The notes: a model not told the origin generated them from the sequence alone. Positions 1 to 10,135 are shown, numbered from the stretch's first letter. The stretch is 41,411 nt of DNA from Methanogenium sp. MK-MG (GCF_009914725.1 NZ_JAAAWJ010000015.1:1-41411); one strand, 5' to 3'. Translations and numbers: made by a program.

Positions 1-383
1 TCTTCGGCCCGTTCGAGGGCGGCTGCATGCTCAACGTCTGTCGCAGAGACACCGCTCGGCCGGACGGGGTCAAAGTCAATGGGGAGCCAGCGGCGGCGAA
101 TGATATCGGCATCAGCGGTGGTCGCGTCACTCCGGGAGAGGCGTTGTTTGACGCGGTTCGCACGCCGGGAGAGGAGGGCGGGGTTCACCTCGTTCAGGGT
201 GACATAGCAGCCGTGGACATCGGTGAAACGGTTCATCGCCGCCACCCGCTCTGCCATCACATCGTGGTCGGTGAAGTATCCGCTGTGCACGCCGCCGTCA
301 GCGAGGGCCCGGAGTTCGACGACCGCACCCCCGGAAAAAAGCAGGGAGAGGGTGTCCCGTATCTCTTTGGGATCTGCGGTCAT
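1..383 (-). CDS. replication primase-type protein, N-terminal part (cut by window edge)
   Basis: The reading frame is open from the ATG at 383 to the left edge, giving 127 codons of N-terminus. The protein contains segments such as AVVELRALADGGVHSGYFTD, a VTLNEVNPALLSRRANR stretch and IIRRRWLPIDFDPVRPSG. These are characteristic of the N-terminal region of plasmid- and virus-type primase/helicase proteins (primase-polymerase, P4-like group); the acidic DFD in the last motif fits a metal-binding site of such primases. This is family knowledge from memory. The start is chosen because its ATG overlaps the stop of the upstream small gene by four bases (ATGA), a usual sign of translational coupling. 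The rest of the gene, where a helicase domain would be expected, lies outside. It marks the left side of the island as an integrated replicon or its remnant. Confidence 0.7.
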   Translation of the reverse strand, partial: MTADPKEIRDTLSLLFSGGAVVELRALADGGVHSGYFTDHDVMAERVAAMNRFTDVHGCYVTLNEVNPALLSRRANRVKQRLSRSDATTADADIIRRRWLPIDFDPVRPSGVSATDVEHAAALERAE

Positions 384-697
384 GCAAGGCCCTCCGTGCA
401 GTCGGGCATCGCGGGGAAGAGCGGGGGGGATACGTGAATTTCTGAGGAGATGGTCTGCGGGATGGGGGAGAGCGGGACGGAGTCTGCTTTGATGGGGGCA
501 GGGGTGGGCATGCATCCTGCGGCCCGTTCCGGTTCCGCTGATTTTTTCTGTCCTGCCGCCGATTGTTCCGTGGCAGTTCCTCTCAAACCTATGTGGGAGC
601 ATGGTTTTTTTGCGGGGCTGCCGTTTTCTATTCCGGGTTGTTTTCCGGTTTCGGTTCCGGATTCTGTTCCGGTTTTTGTTTTTTTGATTTCGTTCAT
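380..697 (-). CDS. small low-complexity protein coupled to the primase gene
   Basis: A 105-residue protein not recognised as any family. It is hydrophilic and likely disordered: the first 25 residues repeat Lys-Thr-Gly-Thr-Glu units and the rest is rich in Pro, Ala, Ser and Lys, with three scattered Cys and no clear domain. The longer frame reaches 877, but the ATG at 697 is preceded by a good AGGAGAT ribosome-binding site eight bases upstream, so this start is preferred. Its stop overlaps the start of the primase gene (ATGA), so both are probably co-translated. It could be a replication accessory or copy-control protein of the element; nothing in the sequence proves that. The Gly/Thr/Glu repeat is also visible in the DNA as tandem ttccggt-like units, so a fortuitous frame cannot be fully excluded. 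Confidence 0.45.
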   Translation of the reverse strand: MNEIKKTKTGTESGTETGKQPGIENGSPAKKPCSHIGLRGTATEQSAAGQKKSAEPERAAGCMPTPAPIKADSVPLSPIPQTISSEIHVSPPLFPAMPDCTEGLA

Positions 698-1224
698 GAA
701 ATTTATCTCCTGTGCACGAAACACATAGTATCCACTATCGTATGTGGGGATAGCAGCGGGGCATAAAGAAGAAGTCTGTGATGGTATGACACCCATGCAC
801 ACTTCTGCCAGTCGTTTCCCCGGTGGCGACTGACGTATGAAACTATTACTTTGGGTAATATTAATCTGTCCTAACAACGGATGATTTCCGAAAAAAAGAT
901 CGGGGATCGGATCATGTGCTGGGCGTGAATGATGCCTGACCGTGGAAATAATTAGATCACATGCATCTCCCTGATTTGTGATCTGTTTTCGGGTTTTGTT
1001 TTGGCGTTTTGGTCAGTCTTTTATTGGGTTTGTGTCTGCGGGTGCGGGTTGCATGGGTGTGCTTCCCTTTTTGGCATTACCCGCCGTGAATTTGGATATA
1101 AATTGTTGATGACGGTATTACTGCGGAATCACTGTATGAATATATATCATTTAGATTGTCAGTGATACTTCATTCTGACTTTTAAAAAAGGGAAAATTGT
1201 TTTGCCATAACTCATTTGAATGAT
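698..1224. other. gene-free spacer between helicase operon and primase operon
   Basis: No convincing coding frame is present. It holds the operator-like repeats near 722-753, a perfect 8-bp inverted repeat AGATCACA/TGTGATCT (954-961 and 977-984, 15-base loop), a T-rich tract after 985, and a 7-bp repeat ATCACTG/CAGTGAT (1128-1134 and 1160-1166) about 60 bases past the helicase stop. The last could act as a 3' hairpin for the helicase mRNA. Confidence 0.4.
722..746. promoter_or_regulatory. inverted repeat upstream of the primase operon
   Basis: CACATA (722-727) and TATGTG (741-746) form a perfect 6-bp inverted repeat with a 13-base centre. A second, interlocked repeat CTATC/GATAG lies at 735-739 and 749-753. 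The block sits 25 to 55 bases before the ATG of the small gene on the minus strand, which is where an operator would be expected. It is a possible autoregulatory site of the element; no regulator is identified. Confidence 0.3.
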
Positions 1225-4200
1225 CTATTTCACCATGTGATTATTTATGAAGTTGACTGTCTCATCAAAGGCTTTAGGGAGTGCCCTATTCACCAGCGAA
1301 TCTGACAAATAAAGAGTGTTACAACTATTCTTTGGAATTGCCCACATCGCAGGATATATTACAAATTTGGCAGATATTTTGGGTGAATTAATTGAAATCC
1401 ATTCTTGTTCAGGTTGAAATTGAATTTCAGAATGATCGTCGCCAAACAAACGTTCGAGTGGGGAAATAATCTCATACTGTCTATCGATGCTCAAGGGTTT
1501 TGGAAGAACGCCATATCTACCCCAGTTAAGGAGAGCAAGTGCGGCAAAACGATCCAATTTTTCATGAACTCTCTGGTTCCAGTAATGTTTGAGACATGTG
1601 TGACACGCTGTAGTACAAGGGTTTTCTTCATCACAATTCAAAACATCCTGAACATTCTCAAGTAACGGATCGATCATTTTCCGAAGGCCAGTTGCATATC
1701 CTGCTCCACTTGACAGACTATCATAGATGAAAATATCAACAAAGGTTTTAGATCCAGTTCCATGAATTCTGTGACCACCTTTAATGTCATTGAAATCAAC
1801 GTCCAGAGTACGACTTGCAGCAAGTAAAAACGCCTCGGAAAGTGTTGTTGCAGCGTTTGAAATCCACATCCCAAGGGGATTTGTATTAATTCGAGACTTG
1901 TCCAACTCAAACTCAAAGACAATCATATCTGTTGCAAAGGTGTGGCCAAGATACAGATTTATTGGATTATGAGAACACTTCTTTGAAGTCATACCCGGGA
2001 TTGCGTATGGTCGATCAATATCCTCCAACATTTTCGATCCGGAACCTTCACCAGTAAGTTGTTCTGCAACCTCTGCAGCACCACACTTCTGACACACATT
2101 AAATCCACGTCCTTTCACACCCTTGTTAATGATCCTGATCTTATCGGAACGAACTGCTGCCATTATGTGCTGACATCCGATATCCTTCATGTCCCTACGG
2201 TCAGGCGTTGCAAAGTAGCATGGCTCCTCTGCATATGACTGTTCAAATTCCGCGTGTGCTTCAGGAATTGGCCTTCCATTTACAGGAGCAAAACCCCACG
2301 GTCGGAGCAACTTCTGTTTTTTGTTTTCAGAGACAGGTTTTCCACAGAATGGACATACTCCATCCATCGGATAGTCTGTATCAGTCCAGCCACAATAGGG
2401 ATCTAGACAGAGATACAAATCCGACAGATAATTTGGATCCTCAAAATATGGTTGTGCCTGATTTTCACGTTTATTGCCTTTTCGAAACTTTGAATGGAAA
2501 CTGTAAATTCCACCAACTTTGTAGGTTTCTTTATTCACAACGAGAACTTTTCCCGGGGCATACTCACTAATCGCAATGTCAAGTGAGCGGTCTGGTCTTT
2601 GGAGAATCTTATTTCCATATATGTTCTCAATAAAGAATCCTACTACATCTTGTGGGAAAGAGTAGGTTGGTAAGATTCCCTCAAAACTCAAATGATCAAG
2701 AAGACTGGTTTTGCGTCCTTTTTCAACCTGTACCTCATGCAGTTCACGATTTTTGAACACATCATCCCGGATTCTCTGTAATTCAGGTATAAGTCCTTCT
2801 ACAAATTCTTGATAATAACCGGCATCCATTTTTTCAGCGGAAAAAATGCTTGCCTCAAGTTCCGGTTTGAACCGGAATGTATTCAGAAAATCTATGAAAT
2901 TATCATAGTAGTTATCAAAGAACGATAATACCGGATATTCATACAAATCAGTCCCATTTTCACTCAAAAATTCACTTAATATGAGCAGATTTACATGACG
3001 CTGAAGTAGTGTGAAATTATCTACATCTATCCATGGACTACTGGCATCTCCTGAAATAATTTTATCGGGATGAGTGAAGTACCACCCATCATGGGGGCCA
3101 TTATGAGCATAGGTTACGATGGTTGAAATTGATGTTCCCCGTCTTCCCGCACGTCCGGCTCTCTGTTGGTAGTTCTCCCGCATCGGGGGAACATTTCGAA
3201 GACTGATGGCAGTCAAGGAACCGATATCAATACCCACTTCCATCGTTGTTGTACAGCTCAGTACATCAACCGGGTAATCATCGTCAAACAGAAGATTCTG
3301 GAACCGCATCTCGTAACTTTCCGTTGTAGACCAGATGTCATTCTGTTGATCTTTGTAGGAAAGTTGTGCCGTATGCTCTTCAGTATTAATGGTACGAATC
3401 GATTTCCCAGAACCTTCAGTGATCGCGTCAAGAACAGGATCTCTCCAGAACTTGTAGCGTTCAATATCCTCCTCACTCATGTGATAGACATCAGAGGAAC
3501 CACAATCAGCACATTTCCCAAACAGAGTATATGGGAAAATATTAGAACATGTTCTACAACGGTACCAGTTATGGTTGTCCCTGAATTTTAACGCAATTTT
3601 ATCCAGGACAAGGAAATAACTACCATTTTCCCCCCCATTTCCGCGACGAAGGAACTTTTTGAACAGTTTAAGTAAGATCCAATTAATCTGTTCCCTAGTA
3701 TATTTCTCCTCCAGGACACTCTTGAATCGGGATGAAATTTTATTTTGGTCTTTCTCTTCTACACCGAATCTGCCATACTTACGAAGGGCAATATTAAACC
3801 GAATTTGATCAGAAATTCGGGTTCCGATAGCATATGAATTTGTACAATGATACTGGGCCCATGCGGCAAAAAGGGCAATAAACTCCTCTTCTGACATCTC
3901 AATATCATGTTCCTCAAATGATTCAAGACATTCTTCAATATCATCCTTGTAGCAAGGTTCCATCCAACCCAGTCCAAGATCTGTCAAAGACCTGAAAGAC
4001 GAGCAGAGATTTTTCAGGAGTTGTTCTGAAAACAATCCGGGTATATCATCAAAATCTTTGACAAGCCGATCGTATTTTAATGATTTATTACCTTTTTCTG
4101 CTTTTTTGATAGCACCTTTGATGATTCCCAGATCTTCTTTAAAGCGAGCTTTGTCCCCCCCATAGAACAGGCGTAAATGATTGTGAGATGCGATCTCCAA

Positions 4201-6585
4201 AAATGCAGGATAGAGCATTTCAAGTGTCACAATATTTCCCGTTTTTTCAGCCCACTCCTGCAAATGGATAGCCGCCAGAACCAAAACAGCTCTTGCAGCA
4301 TAAGCATCTGCCGCCCGGGTCATATCTTTGGCAAGTACAGCAGCTCTTTGCCTGCTGTCAGAAAATATCAGTACTTTTCTCCCGGCATTTGGTTGTTGTT
4401 TGAGTTTTTCTTCATCAAATATTGTAGGTGGCTGTACGGACAATTGTGATGAGACAATGTTGTAAAACGGCTCATTTCCTTTCGTAGAAAAATCCGAAAA
4501 CGAGTAGTACGTCAGCCTTTTTTTACATTTGGGACATTTACTAAATGTAAACTGATCCGGTTTTCCTTTTACCGGATTAAGAGAATAACAAACCTGTAGG
4601 AATTCATCTTCTCCAGCATGAATGTTGGTGAAATGGATGAAACCGGTCTTTGTATCAAGCCATCCACTACGGATCTTTTCCTTTCCCTCATTCACATACC
4701 CATTCTTTGGGACGATGTAAAGATGTACTTCCTTCAATTCATCTCCAAATACCTCGCCCGGAGTGCACCAAAGATATTTCATTTCCCAAGGATTTTGTGG
4801 TGCATTTTCCACCGAATCTTCTGCATTATGCAAATATCCTTTGATGAACAGGGCTCCACATCTTCTATCGTTGATTAACTCATAGATCTTCCCACCACAA
4901 GAACAGGTATCTCGTCCATTGTCTGAGTAGATCTTCCCAAGTGTGATGCCGTCACCGGTGTGTTTTTCTGGACAGTTCGGATTTGTACAGGCGTACAACC
5001 CCTGTAGGCCACGGAAAAACATGTGAAGTCGTGCAGGGAAAAGAACCTGCCCGTCTTTTTTGGCAAGTGGTAGAAGCGAGAGAAGAACCTGTGTTGCGGG
5101 AAGTGCAGTTTCGATGTCATTATCTGGGAAAACAATTTCTGCAAGTTCATTGATCTCGGTAGCGTTCCCGGCGGTCTGATTTATTATCCGTTGAACTGGA
5201 CCATATTTCGGCAATGTTTCAAACAACCATGCTTCCAGTTCTTTGATTGTATCATACGGGGGTCTGGTTCCGTCAAGTAACCGGAAGAATTTGTGGACTG
5301 CCAATATCTTTGTCGTATCATCCAGTTGGAAATCATCCAGGGGGAAGTCACGAATCAGTTTTGCAGAGATATCAATCGGATTTGGGGAATTATACTCTTT
5401 GTTTTCTCCAACAATTATCGAGAATGTATCATCTTCGCATGAAGTAATCTCCCTAAGAAACTGTTTAAGTTCGATTTTACGATCCTCATCATCAGCCGGA
5501 ATACTGGCACTGGTGAGGATAAACCGGACTTTATCACGTGTAATTCCCAACTTGTACATTAACCGACGAATGAGAAGGGCAACCTCTCCCCCGGCAGAAC
5601 CATGATACATATGTGCTTCATCGATGACTAACAGAAGTTTGTTCTCGGGAGACTCGTTTAACCAATCGCGGGTATTCGACCAGAATGGCTGTTCAATCTG
5701 CCGAATCAGCATGTACTGAAGCATCGAATAATTTGTGACAAGAATGTCAGGACAATTATCCTGCATCTCCTTACGTGTGATTAATTCCGCATCACGTAAC
5801 GTTGTTTTATGGACACCCTCATTCAGATTTGCAATATAGGTTTCCAGATCATATTTTGAGGGATATTTACCCATTGATTTGAGTTCCGCAATCAACTCAG
5901 GGCTATGGTTGATCAGATCACATTCCAGCGTTTTAGCCAGCTTTGCATCCTTTTCTTTCTTAGGCTGACCCGGGTAAGGTGTTCTGCCAGTATACATCCC
6001 AAACTGGGGAGAGCGGCTGTTTATATCACCGGCATATTCAGTAAAAAGTGTGTGAAACTCTCCATCGTAATCCCCAATCATTTTTCGCAAACGACCGATC
6101 TGATCCGCGACCAGTGCATTCATGGGGTAAAGTAACAACGCCCTGACACCTCGTTTATTCCAGGAATCAGGACGTGTTTTTGCTTCATTTGCGAGGTTTG
6201 CAATAAGGGGCCACATGAAGCACTCAGTCTTACCAGAACCGGTGCCTGTCGTTACCAGAATGTCATTTCCATGGTAAAAATCCTCAAGCGCTTTTACCTG
6301 ATGAATGTAGGGAACCTGGAAAACACCCAAGTTTTTGTCACTCATCTGGCAAAGAAAATCCTTGATATTTTCCGGGATATCAGCATCAACCAGTCCGTTT
6401 TTTCGTAACTGGTATGTCTGATTTGATTCAATGTAGGGATCCTTGTAGATGGAATCTTTTTCATCCAAAAGATCTTTAGATGCACTCAAAAGAAGATCAT
6501 TCTCACCAAAGTATTGTGCCTGAATGTAGTCCTTCAGTTTTTCAACAAGTTCACGGTGTGTATTTTGAACACTGTATTCAGCCAT
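1225..6585 (-). CDS. large DEAH helicase with C-terminal DUF1998 (DruE/MrfA-like)
   Basis: A 1786-aa superfamily 2 helicase. Motif Q-like VPYIHQ is near residue 91, Walker A TGTGSGKT at 113-120, Walker B/DEAH at 322-325, motif III TSAS near 357, motif VI QRAGRAGRRG near 1140. Between the two RecA lobes lies a very long insertion with several Cys clusters (near 540, 700 and 1010) that look like zinc ribbons. The C-terminus has the DUF1998 signature with the cluster CTTACHTCLKHYWNQR near 1650. DUF1998 helicases occur in the DNA-repair protein MrfA (about 750 aa) and in DISARM and Druantia defence systems; the length here is closest to DruE. Start: ATG preceded by AAGGTGAT; it overlaps the upstream gene by 8 bp. 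It is the last gene of a four-gene AT-rich operon. Role in defence is inference from family and context. Confidence 0.9.
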   Translation of the reverse strand: MAEYSVQNTHRELVEKLKDYIQAQYFGENDLLLSASKDLLDEKDSIYKDPYIESNQTYQLRKNGLVDADIPENIKDFLCQMSDKNLGVFQVPYIHQVKALEDFYHGNDILVTTGTGSGKTECFMWPLIANLANEAKTRPDSWNKRGVRALLLYPMNALVADQIGRLRKMIGDYDGEFHTLFTEYAGDINSRSPQFGMYTGRTPYPGQPKKEKDAKLAKTLECDLINHSPELIAELKSMGKYPSKYDLETYIANLNEGVHKTTLRDAELITRKEMQDNCPDILVTNYSMLQYMLIRQIEQPFWSNTRDWLNESPENKLLLVIDEAHMYHGSAGGEVALLIRRLMYKLGITRDKVRFILTSASIPADDEDRKIELKQFLREITSCEDDTFSIIVGENKEYNSPNPIDISAKLIRDFPLDDFQLDDTTKILAVHKFFRLLDGTRPPYDTIKELEAWLFETLPKYGPVQRIINQTAGNATEINELAEIVFPDNDIETALPATQVLLSLLPLAKKDGQVLFPARLHMFFRGLQGLYACTNPNCPEKHTGDGITLGKIYSDNGRDTCSCGGKIYELINDRRCGALFIKGYLHNAEDSVENAPQNPWEMKYLWCTPGEVFGDELKEVHLYIVPKNGYVNEGKEKIRSGWLDTKTGFIHFTNIHAGEDEFLQVCYSLNPVKGKPDQFTFSKCPKCKKRLTYYSFSDFSTKGNEPFYNIVSSQLSVQPPTIFDEEKLKQQPNAGRKVLIFSDSRQRAAVLAKDMTRAADAYAARAVLVLAAIHLQEWAEKTGNIVTLEMLYPAFLEIASHNHLRLFYGGDKARFKEDLGIIKGAIKKAEKGNKSLKYDRLVKDFDDIPGLFSEQLLKNLCSSFRSLTDLGLGWMEPCYKDDIEECLESFEEHDIEMSEEEFIALFAAWAQYHCTNSYAIGTRISDQIRFNIALRKYGRFGVEEKDQNKISSRFKSVLEEKYTREQINWILLKLFKKFLRRGNGGENGSYFLVLDKIALKFRDNHNWYRCRTCSNIFPYTLFGKCADCGSSDVYHMSEEDIERYKFWRDPVLDAITEGSGKSIRTINTEEHTAQLSYKDQQNDIWSTTESYEMRFQNLLFDDDYPVDVLSCTTTMEVGIDIGSLTAISLRNVPPMRENYQQRAGRAGRRGTSISTIVTYAHNGPHDGWYFTHPDKIISGDASSPWIDVDNFTLLQRHVNLLILSEFLSENGTDLYEYPVLSFFDNYYDNFIDFLNTFRFKPELEASIFSAEKMDAGYYQEFVEGLIPELQRIRDDVFKNRELHEVQVEKGRKTSLLDHLSFEGILPTYSFPQDVVGFFIENIYGNKILQRPDRSLDIAISEYAPGKVLVVNKETYKVGGIYSFHSKFRKGNKRENQAQPYFEDPNYLSDLYLCLDPYCGWTDTDYPMDGVCPFCGKPVSENKKQKLLRPWGFAPVNGRPIPEAHAEFEQSYAEEPCYFATPDRRDMKDIGCQHIMAAVRSDKIRIINKGVKGRGFNVCQKCGAAEVAEQLTGEGSGSKMLEDIDRPYAIPGMTSKKCSHNPINLYLGHTFATDMIVFEFELDKSRINTNPLGMWISNAATTLSEAFLLAASRTLDVDFNDIKGGHRIHGTGSKTFVDIFIYDSLSSGAGYATGLRKMIDPLLENVQDVLNCDEENPCTTACHTCLKHYWNQRVHEKLDRFAALALLNWGRYGVLPKPLSIDRQYEIISPLERLFGDDHSEIQFQPEQEWISINSPKISAKFVIYPAMWAIPKNSCNTLYLSDSLVNRALPKAFDETVNFINNHMVK

Positions 6586-7618
6586 TTTGTATCACCTTAA
6601 TATTCAGATTTTCCAGAAGTTTGGTAATGATTGGGAGAAAAACCGGTGATGTAATAAATTCAGTTCTGTCCAGAATGTTACGAACTGGCCATGCAATCAT
6701 GTAGAATAACATACCTTCTCTCCCCGGAAGAAAAGAGTTCAACTTGATTTTGATTGCGTCATCGTAGGTTGTTATTCTGGCATGTTCCGGATTTTGACTC
6801 AGATATCGAAGACCATACATGAATCTGCGAACATCCTGCATCTTTATGATATGACCCGGAAATGCAAGGGCAGATATCTCTCCATTCTCTTGTTTAGCGA
6901 GTCCATAATCAAAAATATTATTCCGATACACAGTTCGTTCCCAAGGATGACAGAGCGATTGTTCCCATGATTCAGAAAATACCCGCCCCGATGATGGATC
7001 AAAATACTTTCTGACGTCGGAAATGGTGGAGTTCAGTGTGAATTTTCCCTCAGCAAATCTGCTGTACTCAAGGACAGTATCTTTCGCATCAATTTGCGGT
7101 ATCAAAAAAAGTTCTTCAAGAGAATACACATTCAGTTCAGAAATACTATTGACATACCATCCAAGACCATGTATCTCCCCATCTTTTCCAAATGATGTCC
7201 CACGTAGCAAATATAAATCTTCAGCAACTTTTGCGTATTTGTCAGGAGGTAACTGAATGGTATTTTCAGTTCCGGAGACCAGAAACCCTGAAAATTCCAG
7301 TCTTTCCTGAATTTCTTTTGTCGGCTGAATGTCTGGTTTATTCTTAGGATAAAACCATTTTTCCACGTCCGGATAGAGATCTAAATATGTGGAAAGGATG
7401 AGATTACATTTTCTGGTCACGTGATGTTTTGTGTAACGTGTATCTCCTGCATCACATCCCTCACCTTCAACCTCAATACTTCGATCCAGGACTGTTGTTT
7501 TCGTCCACTCCGAAATGGCGGAGTAAAGTATTCGGGCAATATAGGCATTCTCGTCTTCACAGGAAAACCGGGATATCCCCATCCCTTGCGCCATAATTTC
7601 ATGGGGATCTTGTCCCAT
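6578..7618 (-). CDS. uncharacterised helicase-operon protein (third gene)
   Basis: A 346-aa protein with no family I recognise and no transmembrane segment or signal peptide. It appears to be a globular alpha/beta cytoplasmic protein with a highly charged middle and no obvious catalytic motif. The frame extends to a TTG at 7636, but the ATG at 7618 is preceded by GGAGGAG at nine bases, so this start is chosen; the ribosome-binding site lies inside the last codons of the upstream gene, whose stop is only four bases away. Its own end overlaps the helicase start by 8 bp, so a stoichiometric partnership with the helicase is likely. By position and length it could correspond to DruD of Druantia type I, but that comparison is from memory and not tested. 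Confidence 0.8.
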   Translation of the reverse strand: MGQDPHEIMAQGMGISRFSCEDENAYIARILYSAISEWTKTTVLDRSIEVEGEGCDAGDTRYTKHHVTRKCNLILSTYLDLYPDVEKWFYPKNKPDIQPTKEIQERLEFSGFLVSGTENTIQLPPDKYAKVAEDLYLLRGTSFGKDGEIHGLGWYVNSISELNVYSLEELFLIPQIDAKDTVLEYSRFAEGKFTLNSTISDVRKYFDPSSGRVFSESWEQSLCHPWERTVYRNNIFDYGLAKQENGEISALAFPGHIIKMQDVRRFMYGLRYLSQNPEHARITTYDDAIKIKLNSFLPGREGMLFYMIAWPVRNILDRTEFITSPVFLPIITKLLENLNIKVIQNG

Positions 7619-7622
7619 GAAA

Positions 7623-10121
7623 TTATTCTCCTCCAAGAAGTTTCTCTACGATATTTTTGAGGTCATCTCTGCTAAGATATTCTAATCTCTGATTCAGTTC
7701 ATCCGTAGTTCCCAGTAATTTGCAGAAAGTTCCAAGCTCCAAAATAAGTGCAGCATCTTCATCTTCTGTGTCTTTTGTTGAAACCGCAGAGAATATCGCC
7801 GTTCTGGTCAGATTGTATCCATTTGTTGTATTCGTTCCACATGAAAGATCAGCAATCCTCTGATACCGATTCTTTACTTCCTGTGGGTTTCTTTCAGCAG
7901 GTGCCGCTATGGCACAGTTACCAGAATCCAGGACATCTGTTGTAATGGAGGTGATCACATCTTCAGAATTGATGAGGGCCATGTATCCCAGTACACTTGG
8001 CGGGAGTATTCGCATTGTTTCTGCGAAATCAAGTGAAAAAATAAGATATTTTTCGGGATTATCATCATGAATATCCCTTGCAAGATGCGTATAACAGTAT
8101 TCGTCAATGGACCCAATTACATTTTGAAGAAGAACAACATTGCCGCAGGTATTTTTCACAGCATTTAGCAATGATGAATAGTCGTTGTAACCAGAAGGGA
8201 CTGATATAATCTCAGGAGTTTGTGAGCAGAGGGTAACTGAGATGGCTTCAGCTATGAGATTTGTATTACATCCTGTAAGGAGGAGCGGAGTCCTCGTCAG
8301 ATATGCTCCTGCGATGAATTTAGCAAGGATATTTGTATATTCGTTCTCAACCCCAACGTTCGAGAGATTATCACTCAGATAACCAACCAATTCACCAATA
8401 TCTGTAATTTCAGACGGGTCTGATCCATATTCTTTGGCTGGTTGAACAAACAGACCTGAATTTGATGAGGAGGCAACACTTATTTTTTCAGGGACTCCAG
8501 ATGGCACCATACCTTTGAATAATGCCAGATCTCCAAGGAATTTTCCGGGATTCTGCTGAATATCACTGATTTTCAGTTCGCAATAGGTCTTTAACTGTTC
8601 ATTTATTGCTTCTAAAGCTTGTTTGTCCTGCTCAAGTTTAGATAATTTTTCCCGAATGTGTTGTTTATTTGAAATATCATCCTGCAAATTTTTCTTCGCT
8701 GCCTCTAATGAGACCAACTCATCCTGAAGATTTTTTGATTTCTCATGGAACGATTGAAGATCTTTTTGGATTTCATTCTGTTGATCAACTCTAAACTGTT
8801 CACACTCTTTATTGAGTTCCTGCAGTTGTTCCTTTTTGAAGGCGGCGATTTCCTCAACAGCACTCTTTTTTAGATCTTTTTCAAAATCTTTGAGTTCCAG
8901 TTCGATCTGGCATTTCAAGTCAGCTCTTTCTCGTTCACCTTCAGATTCAACAATTTTCTTGAGTAATTTTAATGATTCAGTTTCAGCTGTTTTCTCTGCA
9001 TTTTTCGCAAGAATATCACCATTAAGACCCTCTATTGCATTCGTTAGAGTGGCAATTTCAGCTTCTAATGCCTTTTTTTGCTCAAAAAGTCCCTGATTGG
9101 CTTCATGTTGCATTTTCGCAACATATTCTTCATTGATCTTTGGGACGTGTGCAATAACCCCTCTTACAAACTCCTCAATTTTATCGTCTGTGTTGAGATA
9201 TGAGTTTATGATCTCTGTTTGCAATTCAAGCCGTTGCTTACTCTCTGGGGATACTGTAAAAATTGGTTGTAATTTTGAATTTGACAGGGATTCAGTGACA
9301 ATTTCATTTACCAGTTTTTTCTCATCCTCGGAATAGTTCAAGCGAGTGGCAATACGGTAAAAATATCTTGCAAAACGGGCTGAATCAGTATGGAGTGACA
9401 AAGAATCCAACTTATCATTTTGACTGATTTTCATCTTGGTGTAGATGAGTCTTCGGGTCAGGTCTACGGAATTCTCTGGAAATGAATCTTTATATTTCAA
9501 ATCGAACGAATCAATAACATCAGTTCTTTTGATATTGTATCGATTCAATGACTTTTTATCAGTTACAAAGAGCAACTGGTTATATCGTAGACAAGATGTT
9601 GCTTTATTTATTTCAGCACAGAAGTAATCGTCTTCATCGTAATCATAGATTACAAGGAGGTTGTCTGAAAACGTATCCGGAACAACAATTCCATTTTCCA
9701 AGAGACGTGCAAGCTCATCATCAGAACCTCCCACTAACCTCTGATGATCTGATGATTCTGGTGAGGACTCTGGGTTTTTCAGGAAGATGAGTTCATGATA
9801 AGTGTATTTACATGGAATATGCTTAAAAAAAGCTGAATAGGGGGTAGCATTACATTTCTCAGAATTGGGAATATCTCCCCATATCCAGAATCCAACATCA
9901 TCATGTTCAGATTGGACGGGATTTTTCTCCAGATTAACTGGTATGAGCATGGGTTCCTCATCTGGATCAGAGTATATTTTCCCGTGAGTATTAGGTCGGG
10001 ATTTTTTCCAGTCTTCTGTGGATATATCTGCGATCCTTAAGATTTTGATGTCATCGTCACTAAACTTCACCGAAATTCCGATGCAGCAATGTAAATTGGA
10101 ATATTTTTTTAAATTAGTCAT
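7623..10121 (-). CDS. coiled-coil protein with degenerate P-loop-like C-terminal domain
   Basis: An 832-aa protein in three parts. Residues 1-330 form a mixed globular region. About 335-525 is a long uninterrupted heptad-rich coiled coil (many Glu, Lys, Leu). The C-terminal third begins with PLLLTGCNTNLIAEAIS (612-628), placed like a Walker A loop but lacking the GKT/S residues, followed by NVVLLQNVIGSID (661-673), placed like Walker B, and a sensor-1-like strand near 710-720. This suggests an inactive AAA+-like module that binds a partner rather than hydrolysing ATP; that is inference. The ribosome-binding site is weak and the gap to the upstream gene is 14 bases, so it is co-transcribed. 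Coiled coil plus dead ATPase suggests a scaffold or sensor for the helicase. It sits where DruC would in a Druantia-like order. Confidence 0.8.
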   Translation of the reverse strand: MTNLKKYSNLHCCIGISVKFSDDDIKILRIADISTEDWKKSRPNTHGKIYSDPDEEPMLIPVNLEKNPVQSEHDDVGFWIWGDIPNSEKCNATPYSAFFKHIPCKYTYHELIFLKNPESSPESSDHQRLVGGSDDELARLLENGIVVPDTFSDNLLVIYDYDEDDYFCAEINKATSCLRYNQLLFVTDKKSLNRYNIKRTDVIDSFDLKYKDSFPENSVDLTRRLIYTKMKISQNDKLDSLSLHTDSARFARYFYRIATRLNYSEDEKKLVNEIVTESLSNSKLQPIFTVSPESKQRLELQTEIINSYLNTDDKIEEFVRGVIAHVPKINEEYVAKMQHEANQGLFEQKKALEAEIATLTNAIEGLNGDILAKNAEKTAETESLKLLKKIVESEGERERADLKCQIELELKDFEKDLKKSAVEEIAAFKKEQLQELNKECEQFRVDQQNEIQKDLQSFHEKSKNLQDELVSLEAAKKNLQDDISNKQHIREKLSKLEQDKQALEAINEQLKTYCELKISDIQQNPGKFLGDLALFKGMVPSGVPEKISVASSSNSGLFVQPAKEYGSDPSEITDIGELVGYLSDNLSNVGVENEYTNILAKFIAGAYLTRTPLLLTGCNTNLIAEAISVTLCSQTPEIISVPSGYNDYSSLLNAVKNTCGNVVLLQNVIGSIDEYCYTHLARDIHDDNPEKYLIFSLDFAETMRILPPSVLGYMALINSEDVITSITTDVLDSGNCAIAAPAERNPQEVKNRYQRIADLSCGTNTTNGYNLTRTAIFSAVSTKDTEDEDAALILELGTFCKLLGTTDELNQRLEYLSRDDLKNIVEKLLGGE

Positions 10122-10135
10122 TACTTTTCAACTCA

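Noticed and set aside
954-984. TGTGA/TCACA half-sites suggesting a CRP-type site
   Set aside because: The half-sites are in the inverted order (TCACA first) with the wrong spacing, and CRP regulation is not expected in an archaeon.
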